Assembly (NCBI GenBank): GCA_934229335.1
Contig: CAKQDQ010000043.1
Span: 1 to 16,990, forward strand
Origin: an uncultured Prevotella sp.
GTDB lineage: Bacteria; Bacteroidota; Bacteroidia; Bacteroidales; Bacteroidaceae
Length of the DNA stretch: 16,990 nt
Reading direction: 5' to 3'
Both the position numbers and the translations under genes were made by a program. The notes below the pieces were generated by a model. That model was not told where the DNA came from and ran no database searches. It saw only the letters and a program-made list of their open reading frames with translations. The first letter of the stretch is position 1. Every line of letters begins with the position of its first letter. Shown here one piece after another: positions 1 to 8,679 of this stretch.

Positions 1-2
1 TA

Positions 3-1817
3 GGTGGAGGATGGGGGTATCAGCAAGATGTCAACCATTGGCTGACTCGTATTCACACACGACTGGATTACCTCTACAACCTCTCTACACTCTTCAACGG
101 CTATAACCCTGCCCGCCGCATTGAGGTATCATTGCTAACAGGTGTCGGTGCAAACATCTCTTGGATGCACAATACAAATACGGAAGTGGCACCAGAAGGT
201 CACTTCGGACTGCAGTTCAAATGCTTTACGGGACCATTGGGCACCATGAACATTGAGCCTTACATAGGTCTTTCTACTGACGAGATAGACGTTTCTGGCA
301 CCAGGAATTGGCGTGGCTACGACCTATTCTACGGTCTAAACCTTAACTACTCGTTCTATCTCGTGGACAATCTTTCAAAAGAAGCACGCCTAAAGCTGCT
401 GCGCTCACGCTTAGCAACTGACAGAATGGTAACGCCTGAGATATTGGAGAAGTGGCGCACGCCATGGTTTGTAGAGTTTTCTAACGGCATAGTATGGAGT
501 ACATCAAACTACCTTGACTTTGGAAGTACCACTGGTCAGCAAGCGACAATAAGCGTAGGACGTTGGCTGTCGCCCGTAATGGGATTCCGATTGTCTGCCA
601 TGTCACGCGTAACGAAATGGCAGGAAGCGTTGAATAACGCAGGAATAAGTCAAGAGGGCTATCAGATGGCATACACCTCACATTATTTTAGCGGCAGAGC
701 CGAGGCTCTTCTTAATCCATTTGGATTCCTAAAATCCTTCCAATGGGATGCACCTTACGGTATGTATCTGACCCTTGGTGCTGGAATGGGACAGCTTACA
801 AAGTACGGTACCGACCGTAAGTTCAGAGTAAAGAGCGAGTCTTATAATGTTGGCATACACCTTTGGCACCGTCTGTCGAAAGACTTACAGGTATTCATAG
901 AGCCTCGCTACTCTCACAACGTATACACATTGCGCAACAATGGCGGTAAAAGCCGCTCCATGCACGGTGACAACAACTGGGGTATTGACGCTGGTCTCAC
1001 TATGCTTATTACCTCAGAGCGTTTCAAAGACATGAACACCATGGACGAAACGCAAAACTTCATATACCGCGACATTCGCGGATTCCGTGTTGCAGCAGGT
1101 GCTGGAGTGCCACTATTACAGCGTCATAGCAGCTACTACACAGGCAGTGGCGTCAACTGGAACGGCATGATAACTGTAGAATATGCCTTCAACCACCTTC
1201 ACAGTGTGCGTCTTCACGCTGATTGGTTGACTCTTAACGGCAGGATTCGCAACGGTAACACAATGTGGAACACACGTAGCGGCATAATGCTAACAGCCTT
1301 AAACTACGAAGTAAACCTCACAAACCTGTGCAGCGGACGATATAGCAACCGTCGTTTTGAGTTAGAAGCATACGGTGGTTTCGCCTTAGGTTTCAGAACA
1401 GGTGATACCTATTCTATAGCAATGTCGGCTACAACCGCTGACAATGCTACCGCAATAACCGCCCCACTCACCTCTCGTTATCCCAAAAAGACCATGCCTG
1501 GATTTGATGCTGGTATAAAACTCACATCGCCAATCGGTAAGGGTTTTGCACTATATCTCAGTCCTACCATATACTTTATGGGTAATGCGCAGAACATTCC
1601 TGGCACTACCACAATCGGAAGAGGCAGCATGCGTATGTTTGAGACGCTGAATCTCGGTGTACAATACAAGATAGGCAAGCTGCGTCGCAATCCAGAGACT
1701 GTGCGTAGAGAGAGGATGAAGAGCGACAAGACATGGAGCGAACGCCAAAAACAGAAAGAGATGCAGCGTGAAGAACAACGCAAAGCACGCGTAGCTGCAC
1801 GTCACAGTAAACGTTAA
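3..1817 (+). CDS. Multi-barrel outer-membrane protein, 5' end missing
   Basis: The reading frame is open to the left edge, so the TTG at 132 is only an internal codon and the gene is partial (604 codons seen). The protein alternates short polar turns with amphipathic strands rich in Tyr, Trp, Phe and Gly, as in outer-membrane beta-barrels of Bacteroidetes. It looks like about three barrel-like modules in tandem. The first ends near GLNLNYSFYLV (about 366), the second near GIDAGLTMLI (about 1010) and the third near NLGVQYKIGKL (about 1680). Each is followed by a charged, probably helical linker. The last linker is a very basic C-terminal tail of about 45 residues (rich in R, K, E and Q), which is unusual because barrels normally end on a strand. 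There is no recognisable enzymatic motif. The stop lies 10 bp from a secreted TPR gene, so the two are probably co-transcribed. The role is inferred only: envelope structure or binding. Confidence 0.7.
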   Translation, partial: GGGWGYQQDVNHWLTRIHTRLDYLYNLSTLFNGYNPARRIEVSLLTGVGANISWMHNTNTEVAPEGHFGLQFKCFTGPLGTMNIEPYIGLSTDEIDVSGTRNWRGYDLFYGLNLNYSFYLVDNLSKEARLKLLRSRLATDRMVTPEILEKWRTPWFVEFSNGIVWSTSNYLDFGSTTGQQATISVGRWLSPVMGFRLSAMSRVTKWQEALNNAGISQEGYQMAYTSHYFSGRAEALLNPFGFLKSFQWDAPYGMYLTLGAGMGQLTKYGTDRKFRVKSESYNVGIHLWHRLSKDLQVFIEPRYSHNVYTLRNNGGKSRSMHGDNNWGIDAGLTMLITSERFKDMNTMDETQNFIYRDIRGFRVAAGAGVPLLQRHSSYYTGSGVNWNGMITVEYAFNHLHSVRLHADWLTLNGRIRNGNTMWNTRSGIMLTALNYEVNLTNLCSGRYSNRRFELEAYGGFALGFRTGDTYSIAMSATTADNATAITAPLTSRYPKKTMPGFDAGIKLTSPIGKGFALYLSPTIYFMGNAQNIPGTTTIGRGSMRMFETLNLGVQYKIGKLRRNPETVRRERMKSDKTWSERQKQKEMQREEQRKARVAARHSKR

Positions 1818-1827
1818 TGAGCACATA

Positions 1828-3306
1828 ATGAAGCACATAATCCATAAGATAATACTCACCCTTATATCAGCTGTCCTACTGCCAACATTGGGAGGCAGTG
1901 CCTTCCGTGCCTCAGCGCAAATGGATCCTGATGCAGTACAGCCAGCAATGGCTGAGCTGTTGAGGCGTCATTCCACTACTGCCGACACCATTGCCAAAGA
2001 GATTTCAGCGAAATTCTATGACAGTGCCACAATGCAGATAGCGTTAGCAAGGGCGTATTACCGCAACAACGAACGACAAAAGACTCGCTATTACCTCAAG
2101 AGAGCAATGGCAGCCGACCCCAAATTCACTCCTGCATACATCATGTACGGTGAGATGTACGGAGAATGGAATGTTGACTCTGCGGCATATTGGTACGACA
2201 GAGCGATAGAGGCAAACCCCAAAAGCCCAGAGGGTTACCTGCATTACGCCAACGTCATGGCACGAAAGGACATGGATAAAGCCGTGGCTAAGTTAGAAGA
2301 GCTACGTAAAGTACTGCCACACTATAATGTTGACGTAGAGATTTCTGCCCTTTACAACAAACGAGGGGATGATAAAGCAGCCGCAGCAGCATTAGAGAAC
2401 GTTGACCCTAACACCCTCACCATGAACCAACTGGCGCAATATATGCAAAACTGTTATTGGAGTTCATACTACGACAGAGCCATGGAAGTGGGTGAAATAG
2501 CAATGAAACGCTTTCCTGAAAACCGTGGTTTCAACCGCGTCTACGCATGGTGCGCAACAAAAAAAGAGATGTATCGCGAAGCAATAGCTAACAGTAATAT
2601 CTGGTTTGAGCACGCTCCAGCAGACTCTATCAATTCTCTTGACTATCTATATCTTGGCACCGCCTACATCGGCGAGGCGCAATACGACAAAGCTTTCGCC
2701 ACTCTTCAAAAGATAAACGAACTGCCCAACGACTACTTCGCACCTCAAATGCCAGCGCAGATAGCTAAAACCGTGAACAAAAACGTTGAAACACTAAAAG
2801 ACAAAGGCGATTTTAATACTGCCGCTGACCTGTACTCACGTTACATAACAGCATTTCCGAGCACTACAGATCCTGCTTATCAGTACTATACTCTGGCGCA
2901 GATATACCGCAGCCAACAAGAGGAGATGGAAGGAGAACAGCGCAAGGAGACCATAAAGAAAATGTTTGCGGTATACAAGATTATAGAAGACAGATACCCT
3001 GACTGGAGCAATATCGCTTACGTTCTATACACTCACGCTCGCTGGACCTATTCTTTCTTCGACCCAGAGAATAGCGAAAGCCGCGCCCTACCCTACTACC
3101 AAAAGCTGTATGAGGTACTTGTGAAGAAAGAAGAGATGTCCACTCAAGAGAAAGCAATGGTTGTAGAGGCGTGTCAATACATGGCGTCTGACGCATATTT
3201 CCAAAAAAACAACCTTACGGAAGCACGCGTTTGGTGGAACAGGATTCTGCAATACGACCCGACAAACCAAGCCGCAAAAGACGCTTTAGCCAAAATAAGG
3301 AAATAG
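1828..3306 (+). CDS. Secreted tetratricopeptide-repeat protein
   Basis: This 492-residue protein has an N-terminal signal peptide (positive MKHIIHK, then a hydrophobic stretch, then a probable cut after ASA at residue 30, before Gln). The export is therefore to the periplasm or outer membrane. The rest is nearly all helical. TPR-like units are easiest to see between about residues 68 and 160 (ALARAYYRNNERQKTRYYLKR, then AYIMYGEMYGEWNVDSAAYW, then GYLHYANVM), again around 270-300 (YLYLGTAYIGEAQYDKAFATL), and at the C-terminus (AYFQKNNLTEARVWWNRILQ). TPR arrays are protein-docking scaffolds, and no catalytic motif is visible. It begins 10 bp after the barrel gene, so a barrel plus TPR partner complex in the envelope is plausible but unproven. 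The ATG at 1828 is chosen because it starts directly on the signal peptide. No Shine-Dalgarno is seen, as is normal for this phylum. Confidence 0.8.
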   Translation: MKHIIHKIILTLISAVLLPTLGGSAFRASAQMDPDAVQPAMAELLRRHSTTADTIAKEISAKFYDSATMQIALARAYYRNNERQKTRYYLKRAMAADPKFTPAYIMYGEMYGEWNVDSAAYWYDRAIEANPKSPEGYLHYANVMARKDMDKAVAKLEELRKVLPHYNVDVEISALYNKRGDDKAAAAALENVDPNTLTMNQLAQYMQNCYWSSYYDRAMEVGEIAMKRFPENRGFNRVYAWCATKKEMYREAIANSNIWFEHAPADSINSLDYLYLGTAYIGEAQYDKAFATLQKINELPNDYFAPQMPAQIAKTVNKNVETLKDKGDFNTAADLYSRYITAFPSTTDPAYQYYTLAQIYRSQQEEMEGEQRKETIKKMFAVYKIIEDRYPDWSNIAYVLYTHARWTYSFFDPENSESRALPYYQKLYEVLVKKEEMSTQEKAMVVEACQYMASDAYFQKNNLTEARVWWNRILQYDPTNQAAKDALAKIRK

Positions 3307-3490
3307 AAAATAATTAAAAACGGAAAATTAGAAATTGGAACTTATGATTTGCTTTTACTGCATACATCATTAAAGGCAACAGAAATCGCGACACTATCTT
3401 ACGATACGCATCACTACATTAAAGCCTTTACGCAAACGAAAAACATTCATAGCAGAAGATTTCGAACACTTAACTTATAACAGAACACAC

Positions 3491-4726
3491 ATGGAAAGTA
3501 ACTTTGTAGACTACGTAAAAATACAGTGTCGCTCAGGAAAAGGCGGCAGAGGCAGTATGCACCTTCGTCACGTTAAGTACAACCCCAATGGCGGTCCTGA
3601 TGGTGGCGACGGTGGTAACGGTGGAAGCATAATACTTCGTGGCAACCATAACTACTGGACCTTGCTGCATCTGCGTTACCAGCGTCATGTCTTCGCAGAG
3701 CATGGCGGCAATGGTGGCAGAGACAAGTGCCACGGCACCAACGGTAAAGACATATACATCGACGTGCCATGCGGTACCGTTGTTTACGATGCAGAGACAG
3801 GTAAGTTCGTTTGCGACGTCATGGAAGATGGGCAGGAAGTAGTACTTCTGAAAGGTGGCAGAGGCGGTCTCGGCAACTTTCAGTTCCGTACTGCCACCAA
3901 CCAAGCCCCACGCTACGCACAACCTGGCGAGCCTATGCAGGAGATGACCGTCATAATGGAGTTAAAGCTACTTGCAGACGTAGGTCTCGTTGGTCTACCT
4001 AACGCAGGTAAGTCAACTCTTCTCTCATCTCTTTCGTCCGCACGCCCCAAGATAGCCAACTACCCCTTCACGACTCTTGAACCATCTCTCGGCATCGTTG
4101 AGTACAGAGACCATAAGTCTTTCGTCATGGCAGACATACCAGGTATAATAGAAGGCGCATCAGAAGGCAAAGGCCTCGGACTGCGTTTCCTTCGTCACAT
4201 AGAGCGAAACTCACTGCTTCTCTTCATGGTGCCTGGCGATACCGACGACATTAAGAAGGAATATGAGCTGCTTCTCAATGAGCTGAAGCAGTTTAACCCA
4301 GAGATGTTGCAAAAACACCGTGTACTTGCCATCACCAAGTGCGACCTGCTCGACGCTGAACTCATTGAGATGATAAAAGAAGACCTCAGCAATAGCGGAC
4401 TGTTAAGCCCTGACGGTAAAGCGGACGGTGGCCATGTTGTCTTTATCTCCAGCGTTACAGGTATGGGACTTGACGAGCTGAAGGATGTATTATGGGAAGA
4501 GCTGAACAGCGAATCTAACAAGATTGCTGGCGTAATAGCAGAAGATACCCTTGTGCATCGCGATAAAGACCTGTCTTACCTCGCTGAGGAGGTACAGGAA
4601 GAAGATCGAGACGCCGACGCAGAAATAGGCATAGCAGAAGACCTTGACGAAGACGACATAGAGTATCTTGACGAAGATGATCTTGAAGACCTTGAAGACT
4701 TTGAATATGCAGACAACGACAAATAA
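3491..4726 (+). CDS. obgE: GTPase Obg (ribosome assembly)
   Basis: Obg is a conserved GTPase that acts on the late 50S subunit and links ribosome assembly to growth and stress. All signatures are present in 411 residues. The Gly-rich Obg fold occupies about residues 1-160 (for example GKGGRGS and [10 protein letters not shown]). A Walker A motif GLPNAGKST lies at about 168, followed by the switch region TTLEPSLG. The G3 motif DIPGIIEGA is at about 215, with a G4 motif TKCD at about 282 and an SSVTG-like G5 near 320. G4 has Thr in place of the usual Asn of NKxD, a substitution I recall in other Bacteroidetes Obg proteins. The final 45 or so residues are extremely acidic (many D and E), a variable tail typical of the family in this phylum. 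I see no convincing promoter in the 184 bp after the TPR gene. The 3' end overlaps the next gene, which points to a shared transcript. Confidence 0.96.
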   Translation: MESNFVDYVKIQCRSGKGGRGSMHLRHVKYNPNGGPDGGDGGNGGSIILRGNHNYWTLLHLRYQRHVFAEHGGNGGRDKCHGTNGKDIYIDVPCGTVVYDAETGKFVCDVMEDGQEVVLLKGGRGGLGNFQFRTATNQAPRYAQPGEPMQEMTVIMELKLLADVGLVGLPNAGKSTLLSSLSSARPKIANYPFTTLEPSLGIVEYRDHKSFVMADIPGIIEGASEGKGLGLRFLRHIERNSLLLFMVPGDTDDIKKEYELLLNELKQFNPEMLQKHRVLAITKCDLLDAELIEMIKEDLSNSGLLSPDGKADGGHVVFISSVTGMGLDELKDVLWEELNSESNKIAGVIAEDTLVHRDKDLSYLAEEVQEEDRDADAEIGIAEDLDEDDIEYLDEDDLEDLEDFEYADNDK

Positions 4727-5495
4727 TACCCTTAACGGCTTACTGACCTACTGTCTTGAAGACGGTGTCACAGCCTTTACAACCGACCGAACCATAGGAC
4801 GCGATGAAGAGAAGCTGAAAAGTATTCTTGCTGACATACGCAACACAACGAAGGAGAGTCTACGTTTTGCCCGTCCACACCAAACACACGGCGACCGCGT
4901 AATGCCTATCGCAGAGGAGTTCTTCTCTCTTCCTGCCAATACACGCCAGATGTTGATGGAGGGTGTCGACGCTGTCATGACCAATGTGCCCAACGCTATC
5001 ATAGGTGTTTCAACGGCAGACTGTATCCCCGTCATCATCTACGACCCAGAACACCACTGTGCCGCAGCCATTCACGCTGGCTGGCGCGGCACAATGCAGC
5101 GCATAGTGATGAAGGCACTTGAGCAGATGAGGATGATGTACCACAGCAATCCTGCCGTATGCAAAGCAGTGATAGGACCTGGCATAAGTCTCGACAGCTT
5201 TGAGGTGGGCGACGAAGTATACAATGCGTTCATAGAAGCACAATTCCCAATGGACGATGTAGCAAGTCAATACCCTACGCGCACCAATGAATGTGAGACG
5301 CCTACGCAGCCTATGAAATGGCACATCGACCTTAAAGAGATTAACCGTCAGCTACTGATAGCGTTAGGCATACCAGCAGATAACATAGCTGTCAGCAGCG
5401 TTGACACATTCACTGATACCCGTTTCTTCTCTGCACGCCGTGAACAAAAAGGCGAGACGAAGTGCGGAAGAATCTTTACTGGCATTGTTTTGTAA
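4707..5495 (+). CDS. pgeF: PgeF/YfiH laccase-domain protein (purine nucleoside phosphorylase / peptidoglycan editing factor)
   Basis: This belongs to the multicopper-oxidase-like (DUF152/YfiH) family. Members have been described as adenosine deaminase/purine nucleoside phosphorylases and, in E. coli, as a peptidoglycan editing factor. The conserved blocks are HQTHGDRV, the DAVMTN segment, [30 protein letters not shown] and FFSARR followed by CGR near the end. The expected zinc ligands are His61, Cys106 and His123 (numbered from the ATG at 4707). An upstream ATG at 4668 exists in the same frame. However, the 13 extra residues lie over the acidic-tail codons of obg and resemble no family N-terminus, so 4707 is preferred; it gives 262 residues, the usual length. 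The gene overlaps obg by 20 bp, so translational coupling is likely. The obg-pgeF adjacency is common in Bacteroidales. Confidence 0.92.
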   Translation: MQTTTNNTLNGLLTYCLEDGVTAFTTDRTIGRDEEKLKSILADIRNTTKESLRFARPHQTHGDRVMPIAEEFFSLPANTRQMLMEGVDAVMTNVPNAIIGVSTADCIPVIIYDPEHHCAAAIHAGWRGTMQRIVMKALEQMRMMYHSNPAVCKAVIGPGISLDSFEVGDEVYNAFIEAQFPMDDVASQYPTRTNECETPTQPMKWHIDLKEINRQLLIALGIPADNIAVSSVDTFTDTRFFSARREQKGETKCGRIFTGIVL

Positions 5496-5496
5496 C

Positions 5497-5528
5497 ACAT
5501 AGAACTCTACCCGTCGGTAGTTCTATGT
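5497..5528 (+). terminator. Hairpin after pgeF, possible terminator
   Basis: Just after the pgeF stop, ACATAGAAC and its partner GTTCTATGT enclose a second short stem (TACC/GGTA), with a two-base bulge and a small CGTC loop. The stem is about 13 bp. Only a weak T-rich tract (CCTTTTAG) follows, so termination is likely but not certain. Confidence 0.5.
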
Positions 5529-5600
5529 AAACCTTTTAGTAAGTAAGTATTCAAAATTATTTTATAAATGAGTAATCATCTTTTAGTGACGGTAAATAAA

Positions 5601-5608
5601 TAACTTTG
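5601..5608 (+). promoter_or_regulatory. Candidate -7 promoter element inside the MITE-like element
   Basis: TAACTTTG matches the Bacteroidetes -7 consensus TAnnTTTG exactly and is followed by TAC, as in many such promoters. No good TTTG is seen 20 nt upstream. It points towards the regulator gene 309 bp downstream. Confidence 0.35.
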
Positions 5609-5722
5609 TACAATTTAACGAGATAAATAATATCTAAGATAAAGTTGTCTTGCCATATCTTTTTGGATATTTTGGAGCCATTCATCAGTCACAATGCTCG
5701 CATTGACCCCCTCCGCTTTCGC

Positions 5723-5748
5723 TTTCTCCCCCGTTTGGCGGGGGAGGG
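5723..5748. repeat. GC-rich hairpin at the centre of the MITE-like element
   Basis: Perfect 8-bp arms CTCCCCCG and CGGGGGAG surround a TTTGG loop. This is by far the most stable local structure of the gap and sits in otherwise AT-rich sequence. The coordinates are approximate by a few bases. Confidence 0.6.
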
Positions 5749-5916
5749 CAACCTTCTTTATGTCTCCAAACTATCTCAAAAATCTATGACATAAATTATA
5801 CCAATTTATTTTTTCACCGTCACTTATCGTATTATTGCGAATATTAGTGACAGAATAATAACAACTTAAAATAATTTTGAACACTTACTGAGGATAGTTC
5901 CTAACCTACACAAACT

Positions 5917-8442
5917 GTGAGACTGTTATCATACATACTAACCACCCTACTTCTTTTGTCGTCATCACTTTATGGTGCCAACAACTGGCACTTCACGCAT
6001 TATGATGACCATAACGGCATGTCGCAATGGCACCTCACCCGTGTGCTACAAGACAAGCGCGGCTTCATGTGGTTCGCTACATGGAACGGGCTAAATCGTT
6101 ATGACGGATACGACTTTTCCGTATTCAAGTCACAGCCAGGCGATGGCAGCGATCTTACTTCTGACCGCATACGTAATATACAGTTAGGCGATGACGGCAA
6201 CATCTATTGCATTATTAACGACCATATATGGCGTTTTAATCTCCTCACCTATAAATTTGAGAAACCTGACAACGCCACGCAAGAGCGATACCTCACACGC
6301 CTAAAGGCTGACACAGAGGTACACCCAGAGCGCGACTACACCATCTGTGGACGTGAGTTTCATAAAGTTAGGCAGATATTCCGTGACGCACAGCGCAACC
6401 TGTGGATAATGGCACAATACGGTGTGCATAAAATTACTCCAGCGCCCATACCCGCTATACGGGTCAATACTGTGCCAGAAGACATAGTAAGGTGTATGTT
6501 TGTTGATAAGAAAAACCGCATCTGGGTTACCACACGCAACACTGGCACAGTGACTGTGCTTGACTCTCTCGCTAACTTGATAGGATATTTAGGCGCCGAC
6601 GGACGACTACACGCCACGCAAACATCCTTTGCCCCCATATACTGCATGACGCAACTGCGTGACGGAACTATATGGCTCGGCAGCAAACCCTACGGTATGT
6701 ACAGACTGACGGAGACGGCACCTGGAATCTTTAGCATAGAGAACTTCACAAAAGGTAACGCTGCACAGATTAAAAGTGGCGCTACTCTAAACTGCGAAAA
6801 CGTTTACGACATTAAGGAAGACCGTCAGGGCAGGCTCTGGATTGCTACGCAAGGAGGCGGACTGAACATTATGGAGTATGTAAAAGGCAAAAGGATATAC
6901 CATAACATAAATACGGATATGCCTTCTTACCCTAAGGACAATATGTTCATGCGACGCCTTATGCTCGTTGGCGACTCATTGTTACTCGCCACCACAACGG
7001 AAGGATTCCTCGTCATACCACAGCTGCATTGTAGCTACCGCAATATGCGTTTCAACGTTCATAAGCGGGAGTCACACCGAGCTACCAGCCTCTCCAGCAG
7101 TGCCACCATGGATATGCTCTTCGACCGCAAGGGCCGTCTGTTCATTTCTACAGAGAGCGGTGGCGTGAATATGCTTACCACAAAGCAGCTCTCTTCGCCA
7201 CATTTATATTTCCGGCACTTTAACACTACCACTGGCATGGGGTCTGACGTAACTCTCGCTATGGCAGAGGCAGCCGACGAAATACTCATTCAGTGTAACA
7301 ACCAAGTGACGCGCCTCAACGCTGATACCGGCGAGGCAGAAAACTTCAACGACCTGTTCTTCTCCGTAGCGTCACGTTTCTCTGACGCCGAACCGCTACT
7401 GTTACGCGACGGACGCTGGCTACTGTCGTCAGAGTCTGGTGTCATCACTATGGAAGAAAGATCGTTTCACCAGCGTTCTTACATACCCCACCTCGTGGTA
7501 ACGTCTGTCTCCGTACCAGGCAAGACAACCGACTACTCTATTGAGGCGCACGACACCATATATCTGTCGACAGACGAACGCAACGTCACAATACAATACG
7601 CTGCGCTCGACTTCACCGATAATACTCACATCAAGTATTCTACTCGCATCTGTCAGGAAAGCGACTGGTGGGGCATACGCCACGACGCGGCATGGACTAC
7701 ACCGCACGACACCCGTTCGTTAAGCCTCTTCGACCTCGACCCTGGCATCTATAAAGTAGAGATACGCTCCACCAACGCCGAAGGACTTTGGGTGGACAAC
7801 ACACGCACTATCTACATTAACGTGAAGCCAACGTTCTGGGAGACGCGTCTCGCCACAGTGCTGTACATCCTCTTCAGCATCATTCTCATATCTGGCATCA
7901 CATACACCATTGCTTACATACGCACTCTGAAACGCCAACGGGAGGAGAACCTGAAGGCGTACCTGCGACTCTTTGAACAGCAGAGCAGCATGGAACGTCA
8001 GACTGCACAAGCCGATAACGAAGCGGATTCACAGTGCGACACTACCGACAGTGATGCATCAACACCTACTGAGGCCGCTCCACAGGTAATGCCACACATA
8101 TCTGAAGAGGACGACATATTTATGCGCAAGCTCCTCGCTTTTGTCGACGAGAACATCGGTAACGGCAACGTTGGTGTTGACGAGATGGCATCTGCCACTG
8201 CCATGTCGCGCTCCAGCCTCAACCGCCGCATGAAGGTGCTACTCGGAGTTACGCCTGCCGACTTTCTGAAGGAGGCGCGCATGAAACGTGCATGCCAGCA
8301 GCTACTGACCACCTCAAGAAGCATCAACGACATTGCCTACTCTTACGGTTTCTCTGACCCCAAGTACTTCTCTAAGTGTTTCAAAGCATCTGTCGGTATG
8401 TCGCCAAGCGAATACAGAGCAAAACACAAAGGGGAGATATAA
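5917..8442 (+). CDS. Membrane sensor with Reg_prop propeller, Y_Y_Y domain and AraC-type HTH; no kinase
   Basis: This 841-residue protein probably senses an outside ligand and binds DNA with its cytoplasmic end. A signal sequence (MRLLSYILTTLLLLSS, cut near residue 20) is followed by two-component-regulator propeller repeats. Their D-x-x-G-x-[hydrophobic]-W/F signatures are at about residues 47, 157, 197, 247, 301 and 402 (for example DKRGFMWFAT and DRQGRLWIAT). A Y_Y_Y domain spans about 552-637 and a single membrane helix about 646-668. A charged helix and a Ser/Thr/Asp-rich linker follow, then an AraC-family domain at about 729-841 with both helix-turn-helix units (DEMASATAMSRSSLNRR and INDIAYSYGFSDPKYFSKCF). 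Classical hybrid two-component systems of Bacteroidetes place HisKA, HATPase and receiver domains between membrane and HTH; here none is present. The GTG start is chosen because it begins directly on the signal sequence, and an in-frame stop lies at 5902. No susC/susD pair or glycosidase is adjacent. Confidence 0.9.
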   Translation: MRLLSYILTTLLLLSSSLYGANNWHFTHYDDHNGMSQWHLTRVLQDKRGFMWFATWNGLNRYDGYDFSVFKSQPGDGSDLTSDRIRNIQLGDDGNIYCIINDHIWRFNLLTYKFEKPDNATQERYLTRLKADTEVHPERDYTICGREFHKVRQIFRDAQRNLWIMAQYGVHKITPAPIPAIRVNTVPEDIVRCMFVDKKNRIWVTTRNTGTVTVLDSLANLIGYLGADGRLHATQTSFAPIYCMTQLRDGTIWLGSKPYGMYRLTETAPGIFSIENFTKGNAAQIKSGATLNCENVYDIKEDRQGRLWIATQGGGLNIMEYVKGKRIYHNINTDMPSYPKDNMFMRRLMLVGDSLLLATTTEGFLVIPQLHCSYRNMRFNVHKRESHRATSLSSSATMDMLFDRKGRLFISTESGGVNMLTTKQLSSPHLYFRHFNTTTGMGSDVTLAMAEAADEILIQCNNQVTRLNADTGEAENFNDLFFSVASRFSDAEPLLLRDGRWLLSSESGVITMEERSFHQRSYIPHLVVTSVSVPGKTTDYSIEAHDTIYLSTDERNVTIQYAALDFTDNTHIKYSTRICQESDWWGIRHDAAWTTPHDTRSLSLFDLDPGIYKVEIRSTNAEGLWVDNTRTIYINVKPTFWETRLATVLYILFSIILISGITYTIAYIRTLKRQREENLKAYLRLFEQQSSMERQTAQADNEADSQCDTTDSDASTPTEAAPQVMPHISEEDDIFMRKLLAFVDENIGNGNVGVDEMASATAMSRSSLNRRMKVLLGVTPADFLKEARMKRACQQLLTTSRSINDIAYSYGFSDPKYFSKCFKASVGMSPSEYRAKHKGEI

Positions 8443-8508
8443 GATATAGATTAATGGGTGGTTCTGTAAATTACAACCGTAAGATGAAACTCCAGAAATA
8501 AGTAATTC

Positions 8509-8575
8509 AAGTTTTAGATTTAGATGGGAGCGGGCTGTTGGGCTTTCAGCCCGTACAAACCTAAATCCAAAACTT
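8509..8575. repeat. REP-like hairpin repeat after the regulator gene
   Basis: The outer arms AAGTTTTAGATTTAG (8509-8523) and CTAAATCCAAAACTT (8561-8575) pair at 14 of 15 positions. The inner arms CGGGCTG and CAGCCCG pair perfectly; GGGCT/AGCCC gives an alternative stem. Such GGGCT...AGCCC hairpins look like dispersed palindromic elements. It may also serve as the transcription end for the regulator. An 8-bp direct repeat AAGTAATT flanks it at 8500-8507 and 8587-8594, which could be a target-site duplication or chance. Confidence 0.55.
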
Positions 8576-8623
8576 CAGGATATCTTAAGTAATTGTATAA
8601 ATATCACTTTTCCCCGACTTTTT

Positions 8624-8655
8624 GTTGCTATTCTCAAAATAAAGATGTAAATTTG
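8624..8655 (+). promoter_or_regulatory. Promoter of the Rpn-family gene
   Basis: GTTG at 8624-8627, then 20 nt, then TAAATTTG at 8648-8655, fits the Bacteroidetes -33/-7 pattern. The predicted transcript would start near 8662. This supports the ATG at 8680 over the upstream in-frame TTG at 8593. Confidence 0.6.
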
Positions 8656-8679
8656 TGGCAGAATAAAAAAAATACTGTT

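Larger units (their letters stand above)
5542..5889. mobile_element. MITE-like nested inverted-repeat element
   Basis: This 348-bp non-coding stretch is bounded by 23-bp inverted repeats, 5542-5564 and 5867-5889. They match at 22 of 23 positions; the core is TTCAAAATTATTTTA. Inside lie further paired segments: AGTGACGGT at 5585-5593 against 5816-5824, a TTTGTACAATTTA-like pair, and an imperfect roughly 25-bp pair around TTTTTG...TTTGGAG (about 5653-5677 and 5763-5787). At the centre is a GC-rich hairpin with the 8-bp arm CTCCCCCG. No ORF of note lies inside. A near-complete imperfect palindrome with no coding capacity fits a miniature inverted-repeat transposable element. I found no clear target-site duplication, so this is structural inference only. 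It fills almost the whole gap in front of the regulator gene. Confidence 0.6.

Noticed and set aside
3307..3490. Promoter or terminator between the TPR gene and obg
   Set aside because: Only weak partial matches (TAACTTAT at 3471, a 7-bp TAAAGGC/GCCTTTA repeat) were seen, too poor to call.
4668..4706. Upstream in-frame ATG for pgeF
   Set aside because: It would add 13 residues encoded over the obg acidic-tail codons, with no match to the family N-terminus; 4707 gives the usual length.
8593..8679. N-terminal extension of the Rpn-family protein from a TTG
   Set aside because: The stretch contains the predicted promoter and does not resemble the family start.
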